Positions 15,209 through 23,336 of a DNA stretch of 26,694 nucleotides are shown piece by piece. A model generated the notes under the pieces. That model ran no database searches and was not told the origin of the DNA. It saw nothing but the letters and a program-made list of their open reading frames with translations. The position numbers and the translations under genes were made by a program. The DNA is taken from positions 1-26,694 of the forward strand of contig JBBQUP010000048.1 in assembly GCA_038212305.1 (NCBI GenBank), written 5' to 3'. Positions within the stretch are counted from its first letter, which is position 1, and the number at the start of each line of letters is the position of its first letter. Source of the DNA: JBBQUP01 sp038212305. Its GTDB lineage: Bacteria > Bacteroidota > Bacteroidia > Bacteroidales > Marinilabiliaceae.

Positions 15209-16660
15209 ATGTATCCGTTTGAAAAATTGGAACCAGTTTCTATATGGAAATATTTCTATGAAATATTTCAAATACCTCGCCCATCAAAAAAAGAAGAAAA
15301 AATTATTGATTACTTAAAAAAAATAGGTCAAACATTGGGTCTTGATACTAAATCCGATAAAATAGGAAATGTTTTAATATCTAAACCAGGAACTAAAGGA
15401 AAAGAGGATTGGCCGATAGTGGTTTTGCAATCACATGTGGATATGGTTTGCGAAAAAAATAGCGATACCCAACATAATTTCAATCTAGATCCTATTATTC
15501 CATTTGTTGAAGATGGTTGGGTAAAGGCTCGAGGCACGACTTTAGGTGCTGATGATGGGATTGGAATAGCCGCTCAGTTGGCTCTATTGGCTTCGAAAAC
15601 CATTGAGCATGGACCACTTGAGTGTTTATTTACTGTTGATGAAGAAACGGGCTTAACCGGTGCTTTTGAATTACAACAAGGGTTTTTTAAAGGGAAAACA
15701 CTTATCAATTTAGATTCGGAAGATGAAGGTGAATTGTTTATTGGCTGTGCCGGCGGTATTGATACAATTGCCACTTTCGATGTTGAATCAGAAATTCTAA
15801 AGGAAGGGTTTTTTGCTGTTCGAATAGATGTGTCGGGACTAAAAGGCGGTCATTCGGGCGATGATATTAACAAGGGACTGGCTTGCGCAAATAAAATTCT
15901 AGTTCAATTTTTAGATCAAGCAGAAGTTGAGCATGATTTGCGTATCGCAACTATTGATGGTGGAAATCTTCGAAATGCTATTGCTCGCGAAGCATATGCC
16001 ATAGCGGTAGTTCCTATGAGTCAAAAAGAACCTATCCGAGTTTCCTTAAATGTATTTTTTGCTGAAATCCAGCATGAGTATAAACAGACTGAATCCAAAT
16101 TGAAAATATCACTTCAATCCATAGATATACCCAAAATGATATTTTCTAAAAAATTCCAATCGAGAATTATAGAGTCATTAATGGAGTGTCCTCATGGTGT
16201 TATCGAAATGAGTCGTGAGATGGCTGGAATGGTTGAAACATCCACCAATTTGGCTTCTGTAAAAATCGAAGGCGATAAGTTAATTGTAACTACGAGTCAG
16301 AGAAGTTCGGTGGAGAGTGCAAAAACATATATCTCTAAATCTGTTGCTTCTGTATTTGAATTGGCTGGAGCAACAGTTGTTCATTCCGATGGTTACCCGG
16401 GTTGGGCACCTAATGTGCAATCTAAAATAATGGCGATCTCAAAAAGTTCATACATCGAATTGTTTAAAACCGAACCCATTGTGCGCGCTATTCATGCAGG
16501 ACTGGAGTGTGGATTGTTTCTCGAGAAGTATCCTGATTTGGATATGGTTTCTTTTGGGCCAACCATTCGTGGAGCTCATTCGCCTGACGAGCGTATAAAT
16601 ATAGAAACAGTACGGAAATTTTGGGATTTACTTATTCATGTACTTCAACGAGTTAAATAA
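15209..16660 (+). CDS. pepD: aminoacyl-histidine dipeptidase (PepD, M20 family)
   Basis: 483 aa, normal length for PepD, a cytosolic two-zinc dipeptidase acting on Xaa-His and other dipeptides. Metal and catalytic residues are visible: His76 and Asp78 (LQSHVDMVCE), bridging Asp115 (LGADDGIG), Glu145 and Glu146 (VDEETG), Asp169 (LINLDSEDEG) and the C-terminal His457 (RGAHSPDERI). The lid/dimerisation domain includes GLKGGHSGDDI (210-220). The gene stands alone after a terminator. Its last 33 bp overlap the 3' end of a convergent gene on the minus strand, so no terminator can lie between them. Confidence 0.95.
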   Translation: MYPFEKLEPVSIWKYFYEIFQIPRPSKKEEKIIDYLKKIGQTLGLDTKSDKIGNVLISKPGTKGKEDWPIVVLQSHVDMVCEKNSDTQHNFNLDPIIPFVEDGWVKARGTTLGADDGIGIAAQLALLASKTIEHGPLECLFTVDEETGLTGAFELQQGFFKGKTLINLDSEDEGELFIGCAGGIDTIATFDVESEILKEGFFAVRIDVSGLKGGHSGDDINKGLACANKILVQFLDQAEVEHDLRIATIDGGNLRNAIAREAYAIAVVPMSQKEPIRVSLNVFFAEIQHEYKQTESKLKISLQSIDIPKMIFSKKFQSRIIESLMECPHGVIEMSREMAGMVETSTNLASVKIEGDKLIVTTSQRSSVESAKTYISKSVASVFELAGATVVHSDGYPGWAPNVQSKIMAISKSSYIELFKTEPIVRAIHAGLECGLFLEKYPDLDMVSFGPTIRGAHSPDERINIETVRKFWDLLIHVLQRVK

Positions 16661-16870
16661 GTTTGTTTTATGATTTGTGTTATCGGTTGCTGATTTAACT
16701 TTTTTCGAGTGTGCAATTTGTTTTAAAAGATCTGTTTTGGCGCTGCATCCGCAACATCCACCTGATTCACAAGAGGACGCAGTGCTCACGAAAAGAGAGT
16801 ATATTCCTTTAGCAACTTTATAAAAAGCCCAGCCAATAAGAATGTATGTTATAATTTCCTGACTTGTCAT
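16628..16870 (-). CDS. FeoB-associated cysteine-rich membrane protein
   Basis: 80 aa from the ATG at 16870 (MTSQEIITYILIGWAFYKV). An in-frame ATG at 16891 would overlap feoB by 20 bp; the inner start lies one base after the feoB stop and matches the usual short N-terminus of this family. A single transmembrane helix (about 5-27) is followed by a cysteine cluster, SCESGGCCGCSAK (about 33-45), then a basic tail. Members of this family commonly follow feoB and are thought to help ferrous iron transport, perhaps as an FeoC-like or metal-handling partner; the mechanism is not established. The gene overlaps the 3' end of pepD by 33 bp. Confidence 0.85.
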   Translation of the reverse strand: MTSQEIITYILIGWAFYKVAKGIYSLFVSTASSCESGGCCGCSAKTDLLKQIAHSKKVKSATDNTNHKTNLFNSLKYMNK

Positions 16871-16871
16871 A

Positions 16872-19382
16872 TTAAAATAATAAAGTTCCAACCTGATAAG
16901 TTACAAACGAAATAAAGCAAGCTAAAAAGGTCGTGTAAAGGATCGTGAATAAAGGCCATTTCCAAGTTCCCGATTCTTTTTTTATGGCTGCAATAACTGC
17001 CAAACATGGAAAGTAGATGAGCGTGAATAATATAAATGATATTGCCGCCCAAGGTGTAAACACTAAATCCCCATTTTCATACTTGTCGTTTCGCATTTGT
17101 GTAATAAGCGATCCATTACTGTCTCCATTCGCCTGGTCATTCGCTTGATATAATACCGACATAGTGCTTATTACTATTTCTTTAGCTGCAATACCGCTAA
17201 TTAAACTAACTCCCATTTTCCAATCAAATCCCATTGGTTTTAAAACAGGTTCAATTAATTGCCCTATTCGACCTATAAAAGAGTTCTTTTGTCTTATACT
17301 CTCTTCTTTAACATTTAGGTCTGATAATTGTTTCTTGAAATCTGCATCTAGAGCTTTTATGCTATCTGGGAAGTGTGCACTATTAAGATTTGCTTCGTAC
17401 TTTAATGTTAAACCTGATTTTAGTGTTTGAAAATGAGTTGATTGGTCGTGGTTGCGAGGGAAGTAGCCTAAAAACCAAATTATTATAGATGCGATTAAAA
17501 TAATGCCTCCCATTTTTTGAAGATATTGCTGGCCTTTGTTCCACATGTGTGCCAATGTGCTTTTAAGCGTTGGCATACGATAGGGAGGCAGTTCCATTAC
17601 AAAAGGCACATCGTTATTTTTTATAATAACTTTTTTGAGAATTCGGGCAATTAAAATTGCCATTACTATGCCTAATGCATAAATAAGAAATAGCATTGTG
17701 CCAGCATGTTCGGGAAAAAATGCCCCTAATATTAATATATATACAGGCAAACGAGCACTACACGACATAAACGGATTAATGAGCATGGTTAACAATCGAC
17801 TGTTTCGATCTTCGATTGTACGCGTTGCCATTATTGCAGGCACATTACATCCAAATCCCATTAACAAAGGGATGAACGATTTTCCATGTAGCCCTAGTTT
17901 GTGCATGAGTTTATCCATGATAAAGGCCGCTCTGGCCATGTATCCTGTATCTTCCATGAACGAAATAAAAAAGAACAAAATAAGTATGTTGGGTAAAAAA
18001 ACGATAACTCCTCCAACACCCCCAATAATTCCATCAACTAGTAAGTCTTTCAAAGGCCCATCGGCCATGGTTTGTTTAATCCAATCCGAACCTATTGCAA
18101 TGCTATGGTTAATCCAATCCATCGGGAAGGATCCTAATTTAAATGTGGTCTCGAACATGACCCACATAAAAAAAATAAAAATGGGAAAACCAAACAGTTT
18201 ATGCGTAATGAATGCATCAATCATTTCAGTTTTTCGAACTCGGGTTTGAGGATTTTCCCGATAAGTTTCCTTTAATCCACCCGCAATAAAACCGTATTTG
18301 GCATCGGTTATGATGGTTTCAGTATCTTCTCCTAATTCTTTTTCGATTTTGTTAATTTGAGTGGCTATTGAACTCGAAATTTGCACATTGTTTTTCCATT
18401 TCGATAATTTGCGTTTCGATTCAATATCATTTTCAAGAAGCTTAATAGCTAAAAATCGTGGCGATATCATGGCAATATCATCAATTTGATTCTCTATTAA
18501 TAAGGCTTCTGTTTTCGCAATGCCCGATTCAATGCTTGTTCCGTAATTTATGTGGATATGTCTAACAATAGGATCACGTTCCTCATATACATCAATTACT
18601 TTCTCGAAAAGTTCGGTTATTCCCCTCCCTTTAGAGCTAACAGTGGGAATAAAAGGAATCCCAATCATTTTGCCTAATAGATCAAAATTAAAAAGATCTC
18701 CTTTTTTTTGTAAATCGTCGTACATGTTTAAAGCAGCCACCACTTTTATGTCCATGTCAATTAACTGAGTGGTTAAATACAAATTACGCTCGAGATTCGA
18801 TGCATCTAAAACATTAATCACCACATCGGGCTGGTTTGTAAAAATATGATCCCGCACATAAAGCTCCTCTGGTGAGTAAGCCGATATCGAATAAGTGCCA
18901 GGTAAATCGGAGATAAAAATGGTGTACCCATTTAATTCCATTCTTGCTGTTTTGGAATCAACTGTTACGCCACTATAGTTTCCAACATGTTCTTTGGCAC
19001 CACTGGCATAATTAAAAAGGGTTGTTTTACCACAATTGGGATTTCCAACCAAGGCTACATTTATCTCTTTAACTTTTATATTGGCCGAAAGTTTTAGTTG
19101 ATCGTCACTAATAGTAATTTGGGCGGGATTGTTATGGATGTATAACGAATTTGGATGTTCGCTACTTACAACTTCTATTAAAGCAGCCTCACTCCTTCTC
19201 AGCGAGACTTTATAATCCATTATTTTATATTCAACCGGATCTCTTAAAGGGGCATTTTTTATAACAGATATTTGTTTCCCTTTAACAAATCCCATTTCTA
19301 AAATTCGTTTTCTAAAAGCTCCATGTCCTTTAACTTTTACTATTATCCCACTTTCTCCTGTTAGTAAATCTGATAGAACCAT
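16872..19382 (-). CDS. feoB: ferrous iron transporter, FeoA-FeoB fusion
   Basis: 836 aa inner-membrane Fe(II) transporter. Residues 1-75 are a FeoA (SH3-like) domain fused to the N-terminus, a Bacteroidota hallmark. The G domain follows: G1 GNPNCGKT (113-120), a switch region with GVTVDSKT, G3 DLPG (159-162), and G4 NMYD (219-222; most FeoB have NMID or NKxD). The membrane domain carries both Gate motifs, with FGCNVPAIMATRTIEDR and then NPFMSCSARLPVYIL, whose Cys is part of the proposed gating or iron path. Several C-terminal helices end the protein. It is the first gene of a two-gene unit with the Cys-rich partner. I found no convincing Fur box upstream. Confidence 0.96.
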   Translation of the reverse strand: MVLSDLLTGESGIIVKVKGHGAFRKRILEMGFVKGKQISVIKNAPLRDPVEYKIMDYKVSLRRSEAALIEVVSSEHPNSLYIHNNPAQITISDDQLKLSANIKVKEINVALVGNPNCGKTTLFNYASGAKEHVGNYSGVTVDSKTARMELNGYTIFISDLPGTYSISAYSPEELYVRDHIFTNQPDVVINVLDASNLERNLYLTTQLIDMDIKVVAALNMYDDLQKKGDLFNFDLLGKMIGIPFIPTVSSKGRGITELFEKVIDVYEERDPIVRHIHINYGTSIESGIAKTEALLIENQIDDIAMISPRFLAIKLLENDIESKRKLSKWKNNVQISSSIATQINKIEKELGEDTETIITDAKYGFIAGGLKETYRENPQTRVRKTEMIDAFITHKLFGFPIFIFFMWVMFETTFKLGSFPMDWINHSIAIGSDWIKQTMADGPLKDLLVDGIIGGVGGVIVFLPNILILFFFISFMEDTGYMARAAFIMDKLMHKLGLHGKSFIPLLMGFGCNVPAIMATRTIEDRNSRLLTMLINPFMSCSARLPVYILILGAFFPEHAGTMLFLIYALGIVMAILIARILKKVIIKNNDVPFVMELPPYRMPTLKSTLAHMWNKGQQYLQKMGGIILIASIIIWFLGYFPRNHDQSTHFQTLKSGLTLKYEANLNSAHFPDSIKALDADFKKQLSDLNVKEESIRQKNSFIGRIGQLIEPVLKPMGFDWKMGVSLISGIAAKEIVISTMSVLYQANDQANGDSNGSLITQMRNDKYENGDLVFTPWAAISFILFTLIYFPCLAVIAAIKKESGTWKWPLFTILYTTFLACFISFVTYQVGTLLF

Positions 19383-19706
19383 ATAGTTATGAGCTGTGTT
19401 TTATTCGAGATAGATTGCAAAAATACTAACATCATGAGTTTATTCCTATCACCACTAATTGGGATTTAATTTGTGGAGCATCATTAAAGTAATCTGTGTT
19501 TTAATTTGATTATTCGATGAAAGTTCATCATTTTTGTAACATGAAATAAACCAATTTGAGGTATTGGTTGAACAATTTAGGTTGGTTTAAGTTTTAAAGT
19601 AATCAACGTATTTATTAAATCGGATTAGTTAATAAGTTTAGCTCGTAACCGTTTTATCTTTTACAATTTCCCTTTTTCAATATCAAAATCTACCAAAAAA
19701 ACAGTG
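19383..19706. other. divergent intergenic region upstream of feoAB and an unknown gene
   Basis: 324 bp, AT-rich, no credible ORF. On the feoAB side it holds a TAnnTTTG element (19418-19425, minus strand). On the other side the best candidate is TAAGTTTA near 19633-19640, one base off consensus. I looked for a Fur-like inverted repeat related to GATAATGATAATCATTATC and saw none. Confidence 0.5.
19418..19425 (-). promoter_or_regulatory. putative feoAB -7 element (TATTTTTG)
   Basis: The minus strand reads TATTTTTG, an exact TAnnTTTG match, 35 bases before the feoAB start. No TTG is found at the usual -33 spacing. Confidence 0.4.
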
Positions 19707-20501
19707 ATGGACTATAGTAAAATGCATGAACATATTAGACGGATGCTTGAAGATGACCCTGATAGTGTTAGCATACTAGAAGAAAAAGTAGACGTTGATG
19801 AACAAGTTAGGTACTTTCGCTACTCGCAAAAAGCCAAGCAAAAGTTAAAGGAAGATACGGTAATGGAGCATGTTAACTTGCTTCATGATCAGTTGGTGCC
19901 TATTAAATACCGTCGTTTTTTACTCTGTTTATTAGCTTCAGTCCCTAATGTTGAGGCATATAGAGCTATTGAAGCCTATGCTAAAAATCCTGACGAAAAA
20001 CTGGTGGAATGGGTTGCTTTAGCTAAGCTCGAAAGTCGCATGATGGTTCAAGCTTCATTAACAAATAAATCACCAGTTATTATCTCATCGGGGTTAGGTG
20101 GAAAAGGATTGAAATTGCGATACTTTGTTGTTTTTGTAAGCTCAACAGGTGTTCCGTTTACTGAGATGCAAAAAAAACTTATTGAAGGCGAATTTAGCTA
20201 TCTTTCAAAAAAATCGGAAACCGAAGTTGAAGAAATAGCGCATTTAGGTAATTTCAGTACTGCAACGGTACTTATCTCATTAAAAGATTCGGTACAAAGT
20301 GTTCTTTCAGAGGTTGTTAATCAGTGCAATGAGCTAGGTGATTTCATTCTCGATTCATTTATGGTAACCAATGTGAAAAAATTAAGCGATGATGAGATTT
20401 GTGCTTCAATTGATTTAATGGATAGTGGAGAGGATGTGGAAGAAGATGAAGACGAAGATGAGGATGATGATGATGATACAGACGAAGATGATGATTATTA
20501 A
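19707..20501 (+). CDS. conserved-looking protein of unknown function with Asp/Glu tail
   Basis: 264 aa from the ATG at 19707; a GTG immediately before it (19704) is less likely. I do not recognise the family. Residues 1-115 look helical, with HEAT-like spacing (LLHDQLVPIKYRRFLLCLLASVPNVEAYRAIEAYAK). Residues 125-240 mix strands and helices (KLRYFVVFVSSTG, ATVLISLKDSVQSVLSEVVNQC). The last ~26 residues are almost all Asp and Glu. There is no signal peptide or membrane segment, so it is cytosolic. Acidic tails in other proteins mimic nucleic acid or bind basic partners. The downstream thiamine-binding gene starts 10 bp after its stop, suggesting one transcript. Confidence 0.75.
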   Translation: MDYSKMHEHIRRMLEDDPDSVSILEEKVDVDEQVRYFRYSQKAKQKLKEDTVMEHVNLLHDQLVPIKYRRFLLCLLASVPNVEAYRAIEAYAKNPDEKLVEWVALAKLESRMMVQASLTNKSPVIISSGLGGKGLKLRYFVVFVSSTGVPFTEMQKKLIEGEFSYLSKKSETEVEEIAHLGNFSTATVLISLKDSVQSVLSEVVNQCNELGDFILDSFMVTNVKKLSDDEICASIDLMDSGEDVEEDEDEDEDDDDDTDEDDDY

Positions 20502-20511
20502 AATTAATAAA

Positions 20512-20814
20512 ATGGAATTTTCAGATTTTCAAGTTAACGTGGCTATTCAAGCTTTACCAATTACAAACAATGGAGTATCCTATGCATTAGTTGATGATGC
20601 TATTAGTGTTATTCAAAAATCGGGTTTGACATACGTCGTAACCCCGTTCGAAACAGTTATCGAGGGATCTTATTCGCAGGTCATGGATGTAATTAAAGCG
20701 ATTCATGAGAAGTGCTACGAAAAAGGGGCGTTAACGATGTTAGTCAATCTAAAAATTCAATCATCCTCTACAGGACGCGTGAATATTGACGATAAAATTG
20801 GAAAGTATAAATAA
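20512..20814 (+). CDS. thiamine-binding protein, MTH1187/YkoF family
   Basis: 100 aa, the usual size of the MTH1187 (PF01910) family, small ferredoxin-fold proteins that bind thiamine or a related compound. The N-terminus VNVAIQALPI, the middle VIQKSGLTYVVTPFETVIEGSYSQVMDVIKAIHEKCYEKG and the strand LVNLKIQSS fit the family. The start is the ATG at 20512. The frame is open further upstream to 20425, but that part only reads the acidic-tail codons of the previous gene out of frame (a Met/Lys-rich string). It ends directly at a bidirectional terminator. Thiamine salvage or sensing is a family-based role, not shown here. Confidence 0.85.
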   Translation: MEFSDFQVNVAIQALPITNNGVSYALVDDAISVIQKSGLTYVVTPFETVIEGSYSQVMDVIKAIHEKCYEKGALTMLVNLKIQSSSTGRVNIDDKIGKYK

Positions 20815-20844
20815 AAAAGCCTTCGTGATTAAACAAAGGCTTTT
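20815..20844. terminator. bidirectional terminator between convergent genes
   Basis: AAAAGCCTT (20815-20823) and AAGGCTTTT (20836-20844) form a 9 bp stem with a 12-base loop. The A and T arms give a U-tract in both directions, so it can end both the thiamine-binding gene and the convergent DUF3276 gene at 20858. Confidence 0.85.
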
Positions 20845-20857
20845 GAGTTGAGTTTTT

Positions 20858-21223
20858 TTATCTGTTGAGATCTTCAAAATCAACATTGGTGTACTCCACC
20901 GTTGATTCACTATTTATTAGATCAAATGACTCATTGTCTTCTGTTTCAAGTTGGCTGGATTCAATAAATCCAACAGCTTCAAACAATCCATCTTTAAACT
21001 TGTCGAAATCTTCTTTATACAAGAAAATTTTGTGCTTTTCATAATGAAAAGTTCCTTCACCATCTTGGCATTTCTTACTTTCGGTAATTGTAAGATAATA
21101 ATCGTTCTTCCGAGTTGCCTTTACATCAAAAAAATAGGTTCTTTTGCCAGCTCTAACAGCTTTCGAAAAGATCTCTTCTCTTTCCGAATGGTCATTTCCA
21201 TCGTGTTTGTCAAATCCTTCCAT
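20858..21223 (-). CDS. DUF3276 protein (bacterial PUR-alpha-like)
   Basis: 121 aa. Residues 15-92 match the DUF3276/PUR family found in Bacteroidota and spirochaetes: EEIFSKAVRAGKRTYFFDVKATRKNDYYLTITESKK, then HKIFLYKEDFDKFKDGLFEAVGFI. Homologues from Borrelia have the PUR fold and bind nucleic acid, so a nucleic-acid-binding role is likely. The C-terminal ~30 residues are acidic (QLETEDNESFDLINSES...) and not part of the fold. Single-gene unit, convergent with the preceding pair. No -7 element was found upstream. Confidence 0.9.
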   Translation of the reverse strand: MEGFDKHDGNDHSEREEIFSKAVRAGKRTYFFDVKATRKNDYYLTITESKKCQDGEGTFHYEKHKIFLYKEDFDKFKDGLFEAVGFIESSQLETEDNESFDLINSESTVEYTNVDFEDLNR

Positions 21224-21488
21224 TGTTTATTCGGGTTTAGTATAGAAAATCATAACTATCATCAAAAATGGGAATAATTTTTGAATTTCCATTACACATA
21301 TTTACATTATTTTCATTTGTATTAACAATTGATAAATAATACAATAGGTTTATTGTATTATTTTATTCGCTAATTTAATATCGATGGATATCTTGCCCTT
21401 AGGCCTTAATTATTAAAGTAATGACTAATGAAATATAAATTTTAGGTGGATTATTTTTTTTTATCGTGAAATATCTACGAAAAAACCC

Positions 21489-21496
21489 TAATTTTG
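21489..21496 (+). promoter_or_regulatory. putative nusB -7 element (TAATTTTG)
   Basis: Exact TAnnTTTG match 26 bases before the ATG at 21523. It lies downstream of the alternative GTG start at 21466, so it also supports choosing the ATG. No -33 TTG was found at the usual spacing. The rest of the 299 bp gap before nusB (21224-21522) shows no gene. Confidence 0.5.
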
Positions 21497-21522
21497 CAGT
21501 AATTAAAAAAAGTTCTTTAAAG

Positions 21523-22479
21523 ATGCTTAGCAGAAGATTATTAAGGGTTAAGGTAATGCAAATTGTTTACTCCTACCAAAAAAATGGAGACAGCAATTTG
21601 CAACGGGCAGAAAAAGAGTTGTTACACAGTATTTCTAAGTCTTCTGAGTTGTATCATCTTTATTTACTATTGCTTTTAGACATTCGTTTGTTGGAAGAAA
21701 AACGGATTGAACAAGCTAAATTGAAACGAATTCCGTCAGCAGAGGATTTAAAACCTAATGTTAAGTTCATTAACAACGCCGTTTTAAATCAATTGGGCAA
21801 CAACGAAATGTTGCTTAAGTACATTCGTCAAACAGGAATTTCTTGGGTTAATTTTCCCGAGTTGGTTAAAAAAATAATGAATGAAATTCGTCAGTCGGCA
21901 TTGTATATCGAATACATGGCTGAAGAAGAGAATGATTATGAGAAAGATCGAAAATTTATTGTTAAATTAATTGAAAAAATAATTGCACCTAGCGAAGATC
22001 TGTATCACCATTTCGAAGAAGAAAGCATTTATTGGAATGATGAAGCTGAATTTATTGTTAGCATGTTGATTAAAACAATTAAAGAATTTAAATTCGAAAT
22101 CGGTGAAGATCAGACATTAATCCCTGAATATAAAGACGAAGAAGATCGAGAATTTGTAAAAACATTGTTTCGTAAAGTTATTTTAAATTCGCAGGATTTG
22201 AATAAAATAATTGATGAAAATACAAAAAACTGGGATTTAGAAAGAGTTGCTTTCATTGATATCATTATCATGCAACTAGCACTTACTGAGGCTTGTGAGT
22301 TTTCTAAAATACCACTCAATGTTTCGCTGAATGAATATATTGAAATTGCAAAGCACTATAGTACGGAGAAATCAAGTGTTTTTATTAATGGAATTTTAGA
22401 TAAAGCTTTCGGCAAATTAAAAAAAGAAAAGAAAATTTTCAAAGCGAATGGCGAAGGATTATCAACAATTTCTGAGTAA
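21523..22479 (+). CDS. nusB: transcription antitermination factor NusB
   Basis: 318 aa from the ATG at 21523 (MLSRRLLRVKVMQIVYSYQK). NusB joins NusE at boxA RNA in rRNA operon transcription complexes. The first residues carry the classic RRxxRxxxxQxxY-type start, and the NusB helical domain is completed in the C-terminal third (DRVAFIDIIIMQLALTE-like segment, then IPLNVSLNEYIEIAKHYSTEKSSVFINGILDKAF). The long middle insertion makes it about twice the size of E. coli NusB (139 aa), as is normal in Bacteroidota. A GTG-started version from 21466 is rejected because a -7 element lies inside it. It heads a cluster of export and envelope genes, and a possible rRNA leader with a boxA-like site ends this window. 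Confidence 0.92.
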   Translation: MLSRRLLRVKVMQIVYSYQKNGDSNLQRAEKELLHSISKSSELYHLYLLLLLDIRLLEEKRIEQAKLKRIPSAEDLKPNVKFINNAVLNQLGNNEMLLKYIRQTGISWVNFPELVKKIMNEIRQSALYIEYMAEEENDYEKDRKFIVKLIEKIIAPSEDLYHHFEEESIYWNDEAEFIVSMLIKTIKEFKFEIGEDQTLIPEYKDEEDREFVKTLFRKVILNSQDLNKIIDENTKNWDLERVAFIDIIIMQLALTEACEFSKIPLNVSLNEYIEIAKHYSTEKSSVFINGILDKAFGKLKKEKKIFKANGEGLSTISE

Positions 22480-22506
22480 AAGTTGTTTTTTATTAAATAG
22501 ATTATT

Positions 22507-22923
22507 GTGCAAAAATTTCTACAGCCATATAGTATATTAATAGTGCTTGTTAGTGTATTAATTTCTTGTACGAATATTAAAGATGCAAAATTAAATTCTA
22601 GTACAACTGATTTTCCGTTAGCTATTTATACCGAATTGGTGCATGATTTTGGTGAAATTAACGAAGGCGAAGAAGTGGGAATTGATTTTTGGTTTAAAAA
22701 TCAAGGCAAAGTACCGTTGGTTATCAATCGAGTAAATGTAGGATGCGGTTGTACCAGTGCTTTTCTTCCCAAAGAACCAGTTGCGCCTGGCGATTCATCG
22801 TACATACGCGTATTGTTTAACTCCAAACATAAGGAAGGAAAACAAATTAAAAACATTCAAGTATTCGACAATTCAGAAAAGAAGATGAATGAATTGCTAA
22901 TTTTAGCATTCGTGAAAAATTAA
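22507..22923 (+). CDS. DUF1573 lipoprotein
   Basis: 138 aa. The signal sequence ends in a lipobox LISC, with Cys21 as the lipidated residue, so it is anchored in the outer or inner membrane facing the periplasm. A DUF1573 immunoglobulin-like domain (about 36-130) follows: HDFGEINEGEEVGIDFWFKNQGKVPLVI, then GCGCTSAFLPKEPVAPGDSS. The start is GTG (22507): there is no in-frame ATG before the lipobox, and TTG or ATT would be less usual. The gene lies between nusB and yajC (24 bp gap), a placement seen in many Bacteroidota, but its role is unknown. Confidence 0.87.
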   Translation: MQKFLQPYSILIVLVSVLISCTNIKDAKLNSSTTDFPLAIYTELVHDFGEINEGEEVGIDFWFKNQGKVPLVINRVNVGCGCTSAFLPKEPVAPGDSSYIRVLFNSKHKEGKQIKNIQVFDNSEKKMNELLILAFVKN

Positions 22924-22946
22924 AAATTTTTATTAAATCAATAATT

Positions 22947-23267
22947 ATGAGTCTGTTTTTATTACAATTGCCTCAGGCAGCCGCAGCATCTCCAAATATT
23001 TGGATGCAATTATTCCCATTTGTTCTAATCATTGTTGTTTTTTACTTCTTTATGATTCGTCCACAAATGAAACGCCAAAAAGAGTTGCGTAAATTTCGCG
23101 AAAACCTTAAAAAAGGTGATAAAGTAGTTACCAATGGTGGCATTTATGGTTCTGTATCAGAGATTAAAGATGATTATGTAATGATGGAAATTGCCGACAA
23201 TGTTAAGGTTAAAATTGACAAGTCTGCTGTTATACTGGATATGAGCGATGTCAGTGCTCGAAAATAA
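22947..23267 (+). CDS. yajC: preprotein translocase subunit YajC
   Basis: 106 aa, accessory subunit of the Sec translocon that associates with SecDF at the inner membrane. A single transmembrane segment (about 20-39) is followed by the conserved FFMIRPQMKRQKELRKF and the cytosolic domain LKKGDKVVTNGGIYGSVSEI...DNVKVKIDKSAV. The short Ala-rich N-terminus is normal. It ends just before a terminator at 23276. SecDF is not in this window. Confidence 0.96.
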   Translation: MSLFLLQLPQAAAASPNIWMQLFPFVLIIVVFYFFMIRPQMKRQKELRKFRENLKKGDKVVTNGGIYGSVSEIKDDYVMMEIADNVKVKIDKSAVILDMSDVSARK

Positions 23268-23275
23268 GAAAAATG

Positions 23276-23302
23276 AGGTCGAATGAAAATTCGGCCTTTT
23301 TC
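23276..23302 (+). terminator. rho-independent terminator after yajC
   Basis: AGGTCGAAT and ATTCGGCCT form a 9 bp stem (one G-T pair) with a GAAA tetraloop, followed by TTTTTCTTT. It would end the nusB-lipoprotein-yajC transcript, though readthrough into ybbR is possible. Confidence 0.82.
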
Positions 23303-23313
23303 TTTATCTTGTC

Positions 23314-23333
23314 ATCCTAATTCGAATTAGGAT
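23314..23333. promoter_or_regulatory. 20 bp perfect palindrome just upstream of ybbR
   Basis: ATCCTAATTC is followed directly by its reverse complement GAATTAGGAT. The centre is TTCGAA and the palindrome ends 3 bases before the ybbR start codon. As DNA it is a candidate operator; as RNA it could form a hairpin covering the ribosome-binding region. It has no T-tract, so it is not a terminator. Confidence 0.65.
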
Positions 23334-23336
23334 TCA

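Noticed and set aside
19383..19706. Fur box upstream of feoAB
   Set aside because: Iron control is expected, but no convincing inverted repeat related to the Fur consensus was found on either strand.
20425..20511. N-terminal extension of the thiamine-binding protein (MERMWKKMKTK...)
   Set aside because: It is the out-of-frame reading of the acidic-tail codons of the previous gene; the family starts at the ATG at 20512.
21466..21522. GTG start for nusB at 21466
   Set aside because: The extension precedes the conserved RRLLRVKVMQIVYSYQ start and contains an exact TAnnTTTG -7 element.
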